Assembly (NCBI GenBank): GCA_040275305.1
Contig: JBEOJY010000046.1
Coordinates: forward strand, 1 to 56,459
DNA length: 56,459 nt
Direction: 5' to 3'
DNA from: JBEOJY01 sp040275305
Lineage (GTDB): Bacteria; Pseudomonadota; Alphaproteobacteria; UBA9219
Of the stretch, positions 16,479 through 25,660 are shown one piece after another. Below the pieces are notes generated by a model. It did not search any database. It was not told the origin of the DNA and worked only from the letters and a program-made list of their open reading frames with translations. The translations under genes were made by a program, and so were the position numbers. Within the stretch, counting starts at the first letter, position 1. The number at the start of each line of letters is the position of its first letter.

Positions 16479-18518
16479 ATGACCGGAACATTTGCGCCAG
16501 CATGTCGCAGGCAAATATGCGCAGCCATATTGGGGCTGCTTCTTGGCTCCATGACTGTGAGCGCTCAGGCAAATGAATTGCCGTTAGCGTCCCGTTCGGC
16601 AATGACAGGGATAACTTTCGAAGATCGTCCGTTGGCGCTTCCGGTGCAAATCAACTTTCGCATGGCCATGCTTTCGGCCAGCACGGAACTGGGCCGCAGC
16701 TGTGGCAAGATGGAGGCCTATGGCTGGCGAATGGGATCTACCGAACAGCCGCGCCTCGACCAGATTTTTACAACGACGATCGAATATATGCGCCATCAGG
16801 GATATTTTATTCAGTCTGAAGCCCCCGCCGCCGTATCGCGGGACATCACGATCTTTACGGCCGATCGTTTAAACCAGCACTATATCTTTATGTGGTCAGC
16901 CGGAGAGATAGGGTTGGTCATGGTGATTTGTGAAAGCTCGCCACCGTTGACGGGCCGTGCGGTCATGACGGCAGGAAGAGGCCAAACGCATCAGAAGTCC
17001 TTGATGGCGCAAGACGTAATTCAAAGCGCGCCGACGGGCAAGAACGAACCAATGAAGGGCGCCTTCACGCCCGTTGGCATCTGGAAAGGCGAATACACCT
17101 GCTTGCCGCAAGGGCATACCGGCGCGACGCTACAAATATCCCGAATGAAGGGGGAGGATTTCGAGGGGGAGTTTCACTTTTACCCAACGCCGCGCAACGC
17201 TGCCATGCCGGAAGGGCGCTACGAAGTATACGGCCAATATGACCAAAAATCACATTGCATTCTGATTAATCCCGGAAAATGGCTCCAACAGCCGAAGGAT
17301 TTCTCCAACTCAGTAATGGTTGGTGGCTTCGACGTGGCCACAAGAACATTCAGCGCTTATTTTCAAGGGGTAAATGGTTGCACAAGCTACGAAGCGAAAT
17401 ACCTTTCGACCCCAGCGCGCGGCAACGGCGGCGTGAAGGCGTCAACAGGGAAAAAGAAACGCGCCGACATCCAACAAAGCAAGCCCGCAACGCCAACGGC
17501 GCAAGGAAGGAAAAGCCAAAAGAAAAGCAAGGGACCTGAAGACAGTCTGAAATCGATTAAGCCTGTCATCATAGGCGGCCCCGGAGACCAGGGGAAGGCA
17601 ACCCAAGTCCCAATCCCTTCAACACCCCAGAAAATTGATCGAGACTTCTTCTTTGCGCTGAACGGAGACGAAGAAAGCCGTCGGCCCTACGCGAAGCTTG
17701 AAGAAGGTGAGTACAATCGACCTTATGCGAAGCTTGAGGAGGAAACCCCGCTATACGCGACCGTATCCGACGAAAAGATCCCTCAGGATAAAACGCCTGC
17801 GACACAGTTCTATATTCTGCCCGGGCAAATCAAAGCCGCAGCAAAGTCTCAACAGAGTCAAGATGAAGAACAGATGCAACCACAAAATGACAGTGGCAGC
17901 ACCATGCGAAAATTCCTTGTGCGTAAGTCAAGACAGCCGCAGAAAGTTACCCAAGAACCGACAGAGGAGCCACAAGAAGCTTCTCCATACTACACGCCAA
18001 CTCCGTCATCTGCGTTATCGTCAGAAAAGTCAGGGGAAAGCAGCAGTGCGCCGACATTTGCCGCGCCGCAGGGGAAAAACGGAAAATCGTCGGAACAATC
18101 GCCCGAACTTCCCTCCAACAGTGAGGGAGAGAAACCTCAAAGCGCCCTTGAGCCAACGCTTCTGGTCGGCAAGGCTTTCCGTCTGGCCTCATCCGGAGCA
18201 TGGATCTCGCCTAAAGCGCCCGATGCGCCGGGACCAAGCGTCATCTCTCCAGTAGCGCCGTCCGCGCCAGCGGTCGCGAAAGCGCCGCCAGCTACTGTAT
18301 CGAAACGTGTGGCCCCAAACGCGTCGGAGCCGAGTTATGTCTCAAGCCCGGCGCCCAGAAATTATGTAGCGCCGGAAGCGCCTGAGCCTAGCGTGATAAT
18401 CCCGCCATCTGATGCGGACCCGAAGCCTACCTTTGCGCACGCGCCATCTACGATAAACCCGCGCGCGCCAGCGGCCCCTGAACCGGAATATGTGCCTGAT
18501 GTTGGCGCAAGACCATAA
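16479..18518 (+). CDS. Secreted proline-rich protein with tandem tyrosine motifs
   Basis: The protein has 679 residues and is unrecognised as a whole. A Sec signal peptide is seen (ILGLLLGSMTVSAQA). Residues about 30-155 form one domain. Residues about 190-310 form a second, with the pattern G-x-W-x-G-x-Y-x-C-x-Q-G-x-T-G seen in other alphaproteobacterial secreted proteins. The rest is low-complexity, rich in Pro, Ser, Lys and Glu. Two copies of RPYAKLEE (Tyr404 and Tyr416) and one TPLYATVSDE (Tyr426) occur within 25 residues. The C-terminal 100 residues repeat A-P-x-A-P-x-P-S-x-V. The ATG at 16479 has GGAG nine bases upstream; a TTG at 16470 lacks one. It ends 33 bp before hpnB and may share its transcript. 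Cell-surface or periplasmic location is likely; function unknown. Confidence 0.75.
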   Translation: MTGTFAPACRRQICAAILGLLLGSMTVSAQANELPLASRSAMTGITFEDRPLALPVQINFRMAMLSASTELGRSCGKMEAYGWRMGSTEQPRLDQIFTTTIEYMRHQGYFIQSEAPAAVSRDITIFTADRLNQHYIFMWSAGEIGLVMVICESSPPLTGRAVMTAGRGQTHQKSLMAQDVIQSAPTGKNEPMKGAFTPVGIWKGEYTCLPQGHTGATLQISRMKGEDFEGEFHFYPTPRNAAMPEGRYEVYGQYDQKSHCILINPGKWLQQPKDFSNSVMVGGFDVATRTFSAYFQGVNGCTSYEAKYLSTPARGNGGVKASTGKKKRADIQQSKPATPTAQGRKSQKKSKGPEDSLKSIKPVIIGGPGDQGKATQVPIPSTPQKIDRDFFFALNGDEESRRPYAKLEEGEYNRPYAKLEEETPLYATVSDEKIPQDKTPATQFYILPGQIKAAAKSQQSQDEEQMQPQNDSGSTMRKFLVRKSRQPQKVTQEPTEEPQEASPYYTPTPSSALSSEKSGESSSAPTFAAPQGKNGKSSEQSPELPSNSEGEKPQSALEPTLLVGKAFRLASSGAWISPKAPDAPGPSVISPVAPSAPAVAKAPPATVSKRVAPNASEPSYVSSPAPRNYVAPEAPEPSVIIPPSDADPKPTFAHAPSTINPRAPAAPEPEYVPDVGARP

Positions 18519-18551
18519 CGGAAAACACGGCAGGGCAGGGAGCCTGAGGAA

Positions 18552-19700
18552 GTGGGAATTGCGGACATCGTCGCCATAGCTGGATTGCTTTCATGGCTCT
18601 ATTTGGTGATAAAGCCGGGCCGTTTCTGGCAACCCCTGTTATTCGTATCCCCTGAACTCCCGCGCGCGTCTTGGCCCGATATCGACATCATAGTCCCCGC
18701 CCGCAACGAAGCGAAAGTCTTGCCGCATAGCCTGCCGACATGGTTGACTCAGGACTACCCCGGCAACTTTCGTGTCATGCTGGTCGACGACCACAGCGAC
18801 GACGGCACAACCGCAACGGCGCAGAAACTGGCAGACGAATTGGGCGCGTCCGGTCGCCTGTCCGTCGTCCCGGCCCCCGACCTGCCTGCGGGATGGAGCG
18901 GCAAGGTTGCGGCGATGCAGGCGGGAATAGCCCAAACCCACGCGCCTCTCATTCTTTTTACCGACGCCGACATCGCGCACCCGCCGCAAAGCCTGCGCCA
19001 ACTGGTCTTGCGAGCCGAACTTCGCGATCTCGCCCTCGTTTCGCAAATGGTGAAACTGCGCTGTGAAAGCGTGGCGGAAAAACTTTTAATTCCTGCCTTC
19101 GTCTTCTTCTTCGCGATGCTGTATCCGTTCCGTCTCGCCAACCGCCCGGACTCGAAAGTGGCCGCCGCCGCTGGAGGCGTGATACTGGCGCGCCGAACGG
19201 CGCTAGACGCGATAGGAGGCCTTGCCGTCATCAAATCCGAACTGATCGACGATTGCGCATTGGCGAAAGCGATCAAGCAAAAAGGCGGGGGCGACGGAAA
19301 AGGGGGACGGATCGAACTCACCCTTTCAAACCACGTGCGGAGCCTCCGCGCCTACCCGCAAATCGAAGACGTCTGGAACATGGTAGCGCGAACAGCCTAT
19401 GTGCAATTGCGCCGCTCGCCATGGCGCTTGGCGGGATGCGTCGCGGGAATGCTCGTCATGTTCGCCGCTCCTCTTTTAATCGTGTTGGGTTCTGGAGCCT
19501 TTTCCATCCTCGCCGGAGCCGTCATCTGGATCGTCATGACCCTTCTCTATCTCCCAACAGTTTCGTATTATGGGCTGGAAAAATTCTGGGCGCTCACGCT
19601 TCCCGCCGCCGCCTGCGTTTACATCGGCGCAACCATCGACTCCGCGCTGAAGACATGGCGCGGGCAGGGCGGACAATGGAAGGGCAGGACGCAAGACTAG
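18552..19700 (+). CDS. hpnB: Hopene-associated glycosyltransferase HpnB
   Basis: HpnB is a membrane-bound family 2 glycosyltransferase found in hopanoid gene clusters; its exact reaction is not settled. The 382-residue protein starts with one transmembrane helix. The GT-A domain follows, with DIDIIVPARNEAK, LVDDHSDDGT and the metal-binding FTDADIAH, and the C-terminus has several membrane helices. The GTG start at 18552 has GGGAG nine bases upstream. It opens the hpnB-hpnC-hpnD-hpnE order typical of alpha- and other proteobacterial hopanoid clusters, 82 bp before hpnC. Confidence 0.92.
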   Translation: MGIADIVAIAGLLSWLYLVIKPGRFWQPLLFVSPELPRASWPDIDIIVPARNEAKVLPHSLPTWLTQDYPGNFRVMLVDDHSDDGTTATAQKLADELGASGRLSVVPAPDLPAGWSGKVAAMQAGIAQTHAPLILFTDADIAHPPQSLRQLVLRAELRDLALVSQMVKLRCESVAEKLLIPAFVFFFAMLYPFRLANRPDSKVAAAAGGVILARRTALDAIGGLAVIKSELIDDCALAKAIKQKGGGDGKGGRIELTLSNHVRSLRAYPQIEDVWNMVARTAYVQLRRSPWRLAGCVAGMLVMFAAPLLIVLGSGAFSILAGAVIWIVMTLLYLPTVSYYGLEKFWALTLPAAACVYIGATIDSALKTWRGQGGQWKGRTQD

Positions 19701-19782
19701 CCGAAGGTCGAAACATCGCCTGCCTTGTGGAAGACACAAAAAAGCGTCATCATCGGTGTGATTGGCTAATAAGCCATGGATA

Positions 19783-20673
19783 ATGGGCAAGATGAATAAA
19801 ATGACGTTGACCGATTCACCCAAAACCGCTCTGACTCCCGGAAAGCTGGGCCGTCTTGAGCATGGCGAAAAGAACCGCCATAACGAAAATTTTCCGGTTG
19901 GTTCGCTTCTGATCCGCCCGGACCTGCGCGCGCACGTCCATGCCTTCTACAACTTCGCGCGCGCGGCGGACGACATCAGCGACGACCCGCTGCTCGATCC
20001 GGACGAAAAGCTCCGACGCTTGAATCGGTTCGTCGTCGCGCTAGGCGATGACGCCGCGAACGATATTCCCGTGATCGTGGCCATGCGCACAAGCCTTCGC
20101 GCGAAAAGAATTTCGCCGCAACACTGTCTGGATCTTCTGACGGCCTTCAAGCGCGACGCGACGAAACTGCGCTACCGCAACTGGGACGACCTTATGGACT
20201 ATTGCCGCTATTCCGCGTCTTCCGTGGGGAGGCACGTGCTCGCGCTTCATGGCATCGGCGAAAGCGCATGGCCTGCCAACGACGCGCTGTGCTCGGTCTT
20301 GCAAGTCATCAACCATATTCAAGATTGCGCGGACGATTACCGCGAGCTTGACCGCGTCTATATCCCTCAGGAGATGCTGGCCGCTCGTGGCGGAAGTCTG
20401 GCTGACCTCTCCAACGAAAGCTCGACAGCAGGGCTGCGCGCGACCCTCGACGCCATGCTCGACAGGCTCGACGCGATGATGCCCACCGCGCGCGATTTGC
20501 CCCGCTGCGTACCGGACAAGCGCCTGCGCTGCGAGACGTCTGTCATCGCGGAATTGGCGGATAGCCTGATCGCGCTTCTGCGCCATCGTGACCCGTTATG
20601 CGAAAGCGTCAAACTCGGAATCGCAGCCAAGATCGGCGCAGTGGCGAAAGGTGTGGCCCGCGCATGGCTTTAG
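19783..20673 (+). CDS. hpnC: Squalene synthase HpnC (hydroxysqualene synthase)
   Basis: HpnC converts presqualene diphosphate to hydroxysqualene in the three-step HpnCDE route to squalene. It belongs to the squalene/phytoene synthase fold. The N-terminal ENFPVGS motif is characteristic of HpnC, and the first Asp-rich region appears as RAADDISDD. The second diphosphate-binding region is less canonical (NHIQDCADDY). Length is about 296 residues. Three in-frame ATGs (19783, 19792, 19801) are possible starts and none has a strong ribosome-binding site; a TTG at 19762 is also open. hpnD follows 11 bp after the stop. Confidence 0.93.
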   Translation: MGKMNKMTLTDSPKTALTPGKLGRLEHGEKNRHNENFPVGSLLIRPDLRAHVHAFYNFARAADDISDDPLLDPDEKLRRLNRFVVALGDDAANDIPVIVAMRTSLRAKRISPQHCLDLLTAFKRDATKLRYRNWDDLMDYCRYSASSVGRHVLALHGIGESAWPANDALCSVLQVINHIQDCADDYRELDRVYIPQEMLAARGGSLADLSNESSTAGLRATLDAMLDRLDAMMPTARDLPRCVPDKRLRCETSVIAELADSLIALLRHRDPLCESVKLGIAAKIGAVAKGVARAWL

Positions 20674-20684
20674 GATTGTCCCCC

Positions 20685-21620
20685 ATGCCCGCATCGCGAC
20701 CGTCTGCGTGTCTCGCGCAGAACGATGGAAGTCCTGTCCCGCCGGAATCCTGCGCTCCGTGCGCCTCGCCGCAGGCTTATGACGAAGCGATGGCGCGCCT
20801 GAAGAAGGAAGTCAAGGCATCGCGCAGCTCGTTTCTCGCGGGCATGATGGTCTTGCCGCGCGCCCGCCGCGAAGCGATGATCGCGCTCTATGCCTTCTGC
20901 CGAATAGTTGACGACATCGCCGACGACGACGGCCAAACCCCGGAAGCGCGAGCGACCGCGCTGCAGGGATGGAGAAAACGCATCGCGGCCCTGTTTCAAG
21001 GCGAACCCGAAGGCGACGTGGCGGTAGCGCTTGCGTCCGCCGTGACCGCATACGGCCTGATCGAAGCGGATTTTCAGGCCATCATCGACGGCATGGAAAT
21101 GGACGCGACCGCGATTTGCGCGCCCGACGAAGCCGCGCTCGATCTCTATTGCGACCGCGTGGCCAGCGCGGTGGGCCGCGTCTCGGTCCGCATCTTCGGG
21201 GATTCGAGCGCGCAAGCCATGCAGGTCGCGCATCACCTCGGACGCGCGTTCCAGCTCACCAACATCCTCCGCGATCTGTCCGAAGACTCCCTGCGCGATC
21301 GGCTCTATCTGCCGGAACGACTTCTATCCAAGCACAAAATCGCCTCGCGTAAGCCCAAGGACGTTTTGCGCGACCCCAACCTTCCCGCCGCCTGCCGCGA
21401 ACTCGCCGCCCGCGCAAAAGCGCATTTTGAGGAAGCGGACGCCGCGATGCTGTCATGCGCGCCTCAGGCCATGCGCCCAGCCAAAATCATGCGCGCGTGG
21501 TACGGGGCGATTTTTGATCGCCTCGTCGCGGAGGACTGGCGCGACCCCGCGCGGCGCGTGAAGCTATCGAAACTCGACAAACTTATCCTCGTGCTGCGGC
21601 ACATGCTGCGCGGACTGTAA
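20685..21620 (+). CDS. hpnD: Presqualene diphosphate synthase HpnD
   Basis: HpnD condenses two farnesyl diphosphates to presqualene diphosphate, the first step of the HpnCDE pathway. The first Asp-rich motif is FCRIVDDIADDDG and the second is TNILRDLSEDSLRDR. The PRARREAM and YAFC segments are typical of the family. The start at 20685 was chosen because AGGA lies nine bases upstream; an upstream ATG at 20664 would overlap hpnC by ten bases. From here it has 311 residues, with an unusual ~45-residue N-terminal extension rich in Pro and Cys before the conserved domain. hpnE follows after three bases. Confidence 0.93.
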   Translation: MPASRPSACLAQNDGSPVPPESCAPCASPQAYDEAMARLKKEVKASRSSFLAGMMVLPRARREAMIALYAFCRIVDDIADDDGQTPEARATALQGWRKRIAALFQGEPEGDVAVALASAVTAYGLIEADFQAIIDGMEMDATAICAPDEAALDLYCDRVASAVGRVSVRIFGDSSAQAMQVAHHLGRAFQLTNILRDLSEDSLRDRLYLPERLLSKHKIASRKPKDVLRDPNLPAACRELAARAKAHFEEADAAMLSCAPQAMRPAKIMRAWYGAIFDRLVAEDWRDPARRVKLSKLDKLILVLRHMLRGL

Positions 21621-21623
21621 GCC

Positions 21624-22898
21624 ATGACGGAAGAAGGAAAACGCCGCATCCATATCGTGGGCGCTGGCCTTGCGGGCCTCTCCGCAGCCTTGCATCTGGC
21701 GACGAGTGGCGAAGCGGTCACGCTCTACGAAGCCGCGCCGTTTGCCGGAGGCCGCTGCCGCTCTTTCCACGACCGCGAACTCGGATGTCGCATCGACAAC
21801 GGCAATCATCTGGTCCTGTCCGGCAACGTCGCGGTGCGCGAATATCTGGAACAGATCGGTTCCTGGGACAGCATGGCCGGCGCAGCCGAAGCGCAGTTTC
21901 CCTTTATGGACGTGAAAACCGGCGAGCGCTGGATCGTTCGCGTCAACAAAGGCAGGCTTCCGCTGTGGCTCTTCGACCGTCACCGCCGCATTCCCGGCAC
22001 GAAGCTTGAGGATTACGCCTCGATGTTCCGTGTCCTGCTGGCCAGCCCCGACGCGAAGCTTGCGACGCTGCTCGACCCCTCCGCGACCTTGACACAACGC
22101 TTCTGGGAACCGCTTACGATCGCGGCGCTGAACACCGAAATGGAAAACGCCTCGGCGCGGTTGCTGGCGAGCGTGATCGTGCAAAGCTTCGCCGCAGGAG
22201 GGGAGTCCTGTATCCCGCTTATTCCCAAAGTCGGCTTGAGCGAAACCTTCGTGCAGCCCTGCCTCGACCTGCTGAAGAAACAAGGCATCGCGCTGGCCTT
22301 CGGCCATCGCCTGTGCGGCATCGGCACGACGGAGGACGATAAGACGCTCCGCATGCTGGATTTCAGCAACGGCGTATCCGTGGAAGTGGGGCCGAAAGAC
22401 TGGGTGATCTTCGCGCTTCCTGCCTGGGTGACGAAAAGCATCCTGCCGGAAATTTCCATGCCGACGGAATTCCGCGCGATCGTCAGCGCGCATTACCGCG
22501 TCGAAGGCCTTGTCGCGGATCAGGTCAGCATGACGGGGATCATCGGCGGACTGGCGGAGTGGCTTTTCGTAAGAGGCAGCATCGCGTCCGCGACCTTGAG
22601 CTGCGCCGAGCGTTACGGCAACTATCCCGTGCGCGACATGGCCTATTACATCTGGAAAGACCTCGCCAAAGTCCTCAATCGCGACCCGGAAAAGCTCCCA
22701 CCGCATCGCATCTTCAAGGAGCGCTGCGCGACCTTCGCCGCGACCCCGGAACAGGATGCCCTGCGGCCCGGCCCTTATACCGGATGGAAAAATCTGGTGC
22801 TGGCGGGCGAGTGGACCGCGACCGGCCTCCCATCGACCCTCGAAGGCGCCCTGCGTTCCGGCATGAAAGCCGCCCAGCTCATCATGCGCTGGGAGTGA
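21624..22898 (+). CDS. hpnE: Hydroxysqualene dehydroxylase HpnE (FAD-dependent)
   Basis: HpnE reduces hydroxysqualene to squalene, completing the HpnCDE route that feeds squalene-hopene cyclase. The 424-residue protein starts with an FAD-binding dinucleotide fold (VGAGLAGLSAALHLA, then an acidic residue at the end of strand 2) and GGRCRSF. A C-terminal FAD-contact segment (AGEWTATGLPSTLEGAL) also fits. It is translationally linked to hpnD (three-base gap). No squalene-hopene cyclase gene (shc/hpnF) follows; a repeat lies there, so the cyclase must be elsewhere. Confidence 0.93.
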   Translation: MTEEGKRRIHIVGAGLAGLSAALHLATSGEAVTLYEAAPFAGGRCRSFHDRELGCRIDNGNHLVLSGNVAVREYLEQIGSWDSMAGAAEAQFPFMDVKTGERWIVRVNKGRLPLWLFDRHRRIPGTKLEDYASMFRVLLASPDAKLATLLDPSATLTQRFWEPLTIAALNTEMENASARLLASVIVQSFAAGGESCIPLIPKVGLSETFVQPCLDLLKKQGIALAFGHRLCGIGTTEDDKTLRMLDFSNGVSVEVGPKDWVIFALPAWVTKSILPEISMPTEFRAIVSAHYRVEGLVADQVSMTGIIGGLAEWLFVRGSIASATLSCAERYGNYPVRDMAYYIWKDLAKVLNRDPEKLPPHRIFKERCATFAATPEQDALRPGPYTGWKNLVLAGEWTATGLPSTLEGALRSGMKAAQLIMRWE

Positions 22899-22930
22899 TT
22901 GGGAGTTTTTTTGCAGATGGCGCGGCGCAG

Positions 22931-23011
22931 CCCTCTCCCCGCAAGGGGGAGGGAATTACGTCGGCCTTGTGGTAATATTATGCCAACTCTTGAACTGTTA
23001 GAGATATAATA
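22931..23011. repeat. Family A repeat, right part of a copy
   Basis: CCCTCTCCCCGCAAGGGGGA is followed by a segment ending CCAACTCTTGAACTGTTAGA and GATATAATA. The right end matches the terminal repeat of the full copies at 27317 and 40231; the left end is missing where hpnE begins. Confidence 0.6.
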
Positions 23012-23027
23012 ACGAAGCGTCAGCCGA

Positions 23028-25514
23028 TTAGGCCGCAAGCTTGAATGCTTCTTTCGGAGCGGCCAAAACCTGAATGCGCCGGTGAGCCGTTTCCTTGGCC
23101 TGACGATCAGTCATGCTGTCCGCAGCCTTGACCATGAGGCCGATCACCTGAGCCGCTGTGACTCCCGTGATATACTGCCCCGCATTCAAAGCCGTAACCA
23201 GAGCGCTTGCCTGCCTGAACGCCGCGACGGGATTTGTCACTTTGCTGGCAAAGAGCTGCTCCGCGACAACCTGAAGCGTAGACTTCACGTCGCCCTGCTG
23301 CGCCTGCGTTTCTTTCGCCGGAACTTCAAGCATGCTGCGCTTATTGCTCTTCATCTGTTCGAGTTTCTGTTTGAGTATCTGATTCTCTTTACGCAGTTTC
23401 GCTCGATCTTGGACGCAAGTAGGTTTCCTCAGATTGCAGTAAGCGCCCTTCGCCTTGCGCTTCTGGGGCTTCCAAGGCTTCTTCGCAATCAGATTCTTGG
23501 CTGGTGCCTTAACCGTCGGACACTTGTCCACACAGCGTTCAATGACTGTTTCCGTTGGCCACGGAGCAGGTATGGTCGCCGCGCCATTATTGATGTTGAT
23601 AATCGTGAACGGCGCGCCATAAACGATGCCAACGGCATCAGCCGCAGTCCGAACTGTTTTCGTTACATGTCCGTCGTAAGGACAGTCGAGGTTTCCATCC
23701 GATGTGATCGTGCCGGCCGCATGTCCGGCAACAAAATCAAAACCATTGCCATCTGTTCTGGGAGTGAAAGTTACGCCATGACCAGCAGGATCCATTGTGG
23801 AAATGGTTCCATTGTTTCCAACCACATGGATGTCTCCATAGTGCGCCTCTATGTTGGGACGCTCCTGAATGCTGCTGCGCAAAGCGTTGTCCCATGAGCC
23901 GACGGAAACCGTAGCTTCGCCTACCCCATGTCGACCGCCAGACGAAAATTCGTGTGGGGCACCAAATGAAAGGTCATGCCTTCCGTCGCCGACCTTCCTG
24001 AGATTGTTGCGGTAAAAAGCCTCAACGTCGTTGGATGCGAACCTCCAATTAAGCATACGTCCATCATACGAAGCCTGAGTCGCAGGTTCGGGGCTGGCTT
24101 GCCGGACTGTTGGCGCAGCGGGGGCCGCAGGCGGAACTTCTGGAGCGCTCTGCCGATTCTCAAACGCAGATTTAGGCGTAATATCTTGCGCTATGCCTTC
24201 TTGACTGGTTGTGACGATATATCCGGCATTCAATTGCGGGAAATGTCTAGCAACGTCAACATTCTCAGCGGCCATGAGCGCTACATTGTATCCTGCGACA
24301 GTAACTTCGAATTTTCCTGCGCCGCTTATAACTGGGCGCATATGCTGATCGACGAACTTTTTGCGTCCCTGATCTTCAACCAAGTAAAAGGTTGCTTGAC
24401 CAAACTTACCCCAAAGAAAGGCAGTCTTTATCATCTTTTTGTCATAGCCAGAATCTTTACTGGCTTTAGCTTTGCGAGTCAGCTCGGATTTAGCGGATTT
24501 TTCTCCGGCAGCAGGCTTTTGATCGACAACGGGTGTCTTGGCCGTTTTGGTCGGAGGCATCTGCGCTGTCTGCTGCGCAGCAGCTGGGTCCTGAGCCGCC
24601 GCAGGATGAATGCTTTGCGTTTTGCCATTTATGTTGGTGCCCAAAACATATTCCGAGTTGAGTTTCGGAAACAGCTTATCGGGATCAAAGTTCTTGGACT
24701 TCATAACGGGTTGATTAACCCCGTCGACAATAACAGGAAAAGATCCTTCGCCTAAAATAAGCGGGCGTGATTTGTCATCTACAACGCTAAGGCTGCCTCT
24801 TTCTCCAGTGACATAAAAAGCCACGCCTCCGAAGTTGCCCCAGAACAAAGAGCTCTGCTGCATATTCGCATCATAGGTAAGCTTTTGCTCTTTCCATTTT
24901 GCGGGAGCGTGAGAAGCCGCAACGGTATTCGCCAATGGGGCGGCCAGTGGCTTCTGTAGCGCAACGGGTTGTGGTGAAGGATTTATGACAATTCCGCCAG
25001 CGCCTGGAATTTGTACAGACGATCCCAGAGGATTGGGGGTGTACTGATCGCCCGGTATGTTAAGAGCAGCCGGGTAGCGAGCCTCTTGAGTTATTTGCGG
25101 CCCAACCGTCGGATATCCGTGCTGCTGCATCTGCGGAGTTTCCTTTGGCGCAGCAGGAGGCAATGAAGTGGTGGCGGGCGGGGCAGCAGGCGCGGCAGCA
25201 ACGGATGGCAGCTCAGCCGCAACAGATCTCGCAGTGGGCTGAGGGGCTCTGGAATCTGACGCATCTACATATCGTTGCTCAATCACAGGTTGAGAATCTT
25301 TCCAACCATGCCTGTCCATAACTTCTGTAACGACCTGCCGTTCCGCTATTGGCGCTGATGCTGATACGGATGTGTTATCCATTTCATCGCGCGGGAAAGA
25401 ATCGTCGTTCCAGCCCCCCAAGACAATTCTGGGTAGCGACAGCGCAACAAACGCGACGCTAGCAAGTAACCGCGATTTAAAAGAAGCAGTTTTGGTATGG
25501 ATCTGGAAAGTCAT
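23028..25514 (-). CDS. Large secreted protein with two ~90-residue internal repeats
   Basis: The 828-residue protein is unrecognised. It has a signal-peptide-like N-terminus (LLASVAFVALSLPRIVLGGW). A Pro/Ala-rich low-complexity region covers residues about 40-200. Two repeats follow, residues about 205-296 and 354-440, sharing the pattern F-W-G-x-F-G-x-x-x-F-Y, then P-x-I-x-G-x-G-x-F-x-V-x-V, then F-P-x-L-N-x-x-Y-x-x-x-T. Residues about 490-640 form a further domain. Next come a basic Cys-containing segment, a short coiled-coil (RKENQILKQKLEQMKSNK, about 690-715) and a helical C-terminus. It is last of three minus-strand genes for exported proteins. The AT content is higher than in the hopanoid genes next door. 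Confidence 0.72.
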   Translation of the reverse strand: MTFQIHTKTASFKSRLLASVAFVALSLPRIVLGGWNDDSFPRDEMDNTSVSASAPIAERQVVTEVMDRHGWKDSQPVIEQRYVDASDSRAPQPTARSVAAELPSVAAAPAAPPATTSLPPAAPKETPQMQQHGYPTVGPQITQEARYPAALNIPGDQYTPNPLGSSVQIPGAGGIVINPSPQPVALQKPLAAPLANTVAASHAPAKWKEQKLTYDANMQQSSLFWGNFGGVAFYVTGERGSLSVVDDKSRPLILGEGSFPVIVDGVNQPVMKSKNFDPDKLFPKLNSEYVLGTNINGKTQSIHPAAAQDPAAAQQTAQMPPTKTAKTPVVDQKPAAGEKSAKSELTRKAKASKDSGYDKKMIKTAFLWGKFGQATFYLVEDQGRKKFVDQHMRPVISGAGKFEVTVAGYNVALMAAENVDVARHFPQLNAGYIVTTSQEGIAQDITPKSAFENRQSAPEVPPAAPAAPTVRQASPEPATQASYDGRMLNWRFASNDVEAFYRNNLRKVGDGRHDLSFGAPHEFSSGGRHGVGEATVSVGSWDNALRSSIQERPNIEAHYGDIHVVGNNGTISTMDPAGHGVTFTPRTDGNGFDFVAGHAAGTITSDGNLDCPYDGHVTKTVRTAADAVGIVYGAPFTIININNGAATIPAPWPTETVIERCVDKCPTVKAPAKNLIAKKPWKPQKRKAKGAYCNLRKPTCVQDRAKLRKENQILKQKLEQMKSNKRSMLEVPAKETQAQQGDVKSTLQVVAEQLFASKVTNPVAAFRQASALVTALNAGQYITGVTAAQVIGLMVKAADSMTDRQAKETAHRRIQVLAAPKEAFKLAA

Positions 25515-25660
25515 TTTAAGGAACCCCTTTTTTAGTCAGTACCTAAGGTGTCGCGAGATCGTGTGGCAAAAAACAAAGAATATAATAACTAGTGTAATCT
25601 AATTATAATTTGTTCCGAAGGCAAGTAGATTGCCTTCGGAACGCGCTTGCAGGTATATGA

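Noticed and set aside
21564..22706. 380-residue open frame antisense to hpnE
   Set aside because: Same reason: hpnE has full FAD-binding and family signatures on the plus strand.
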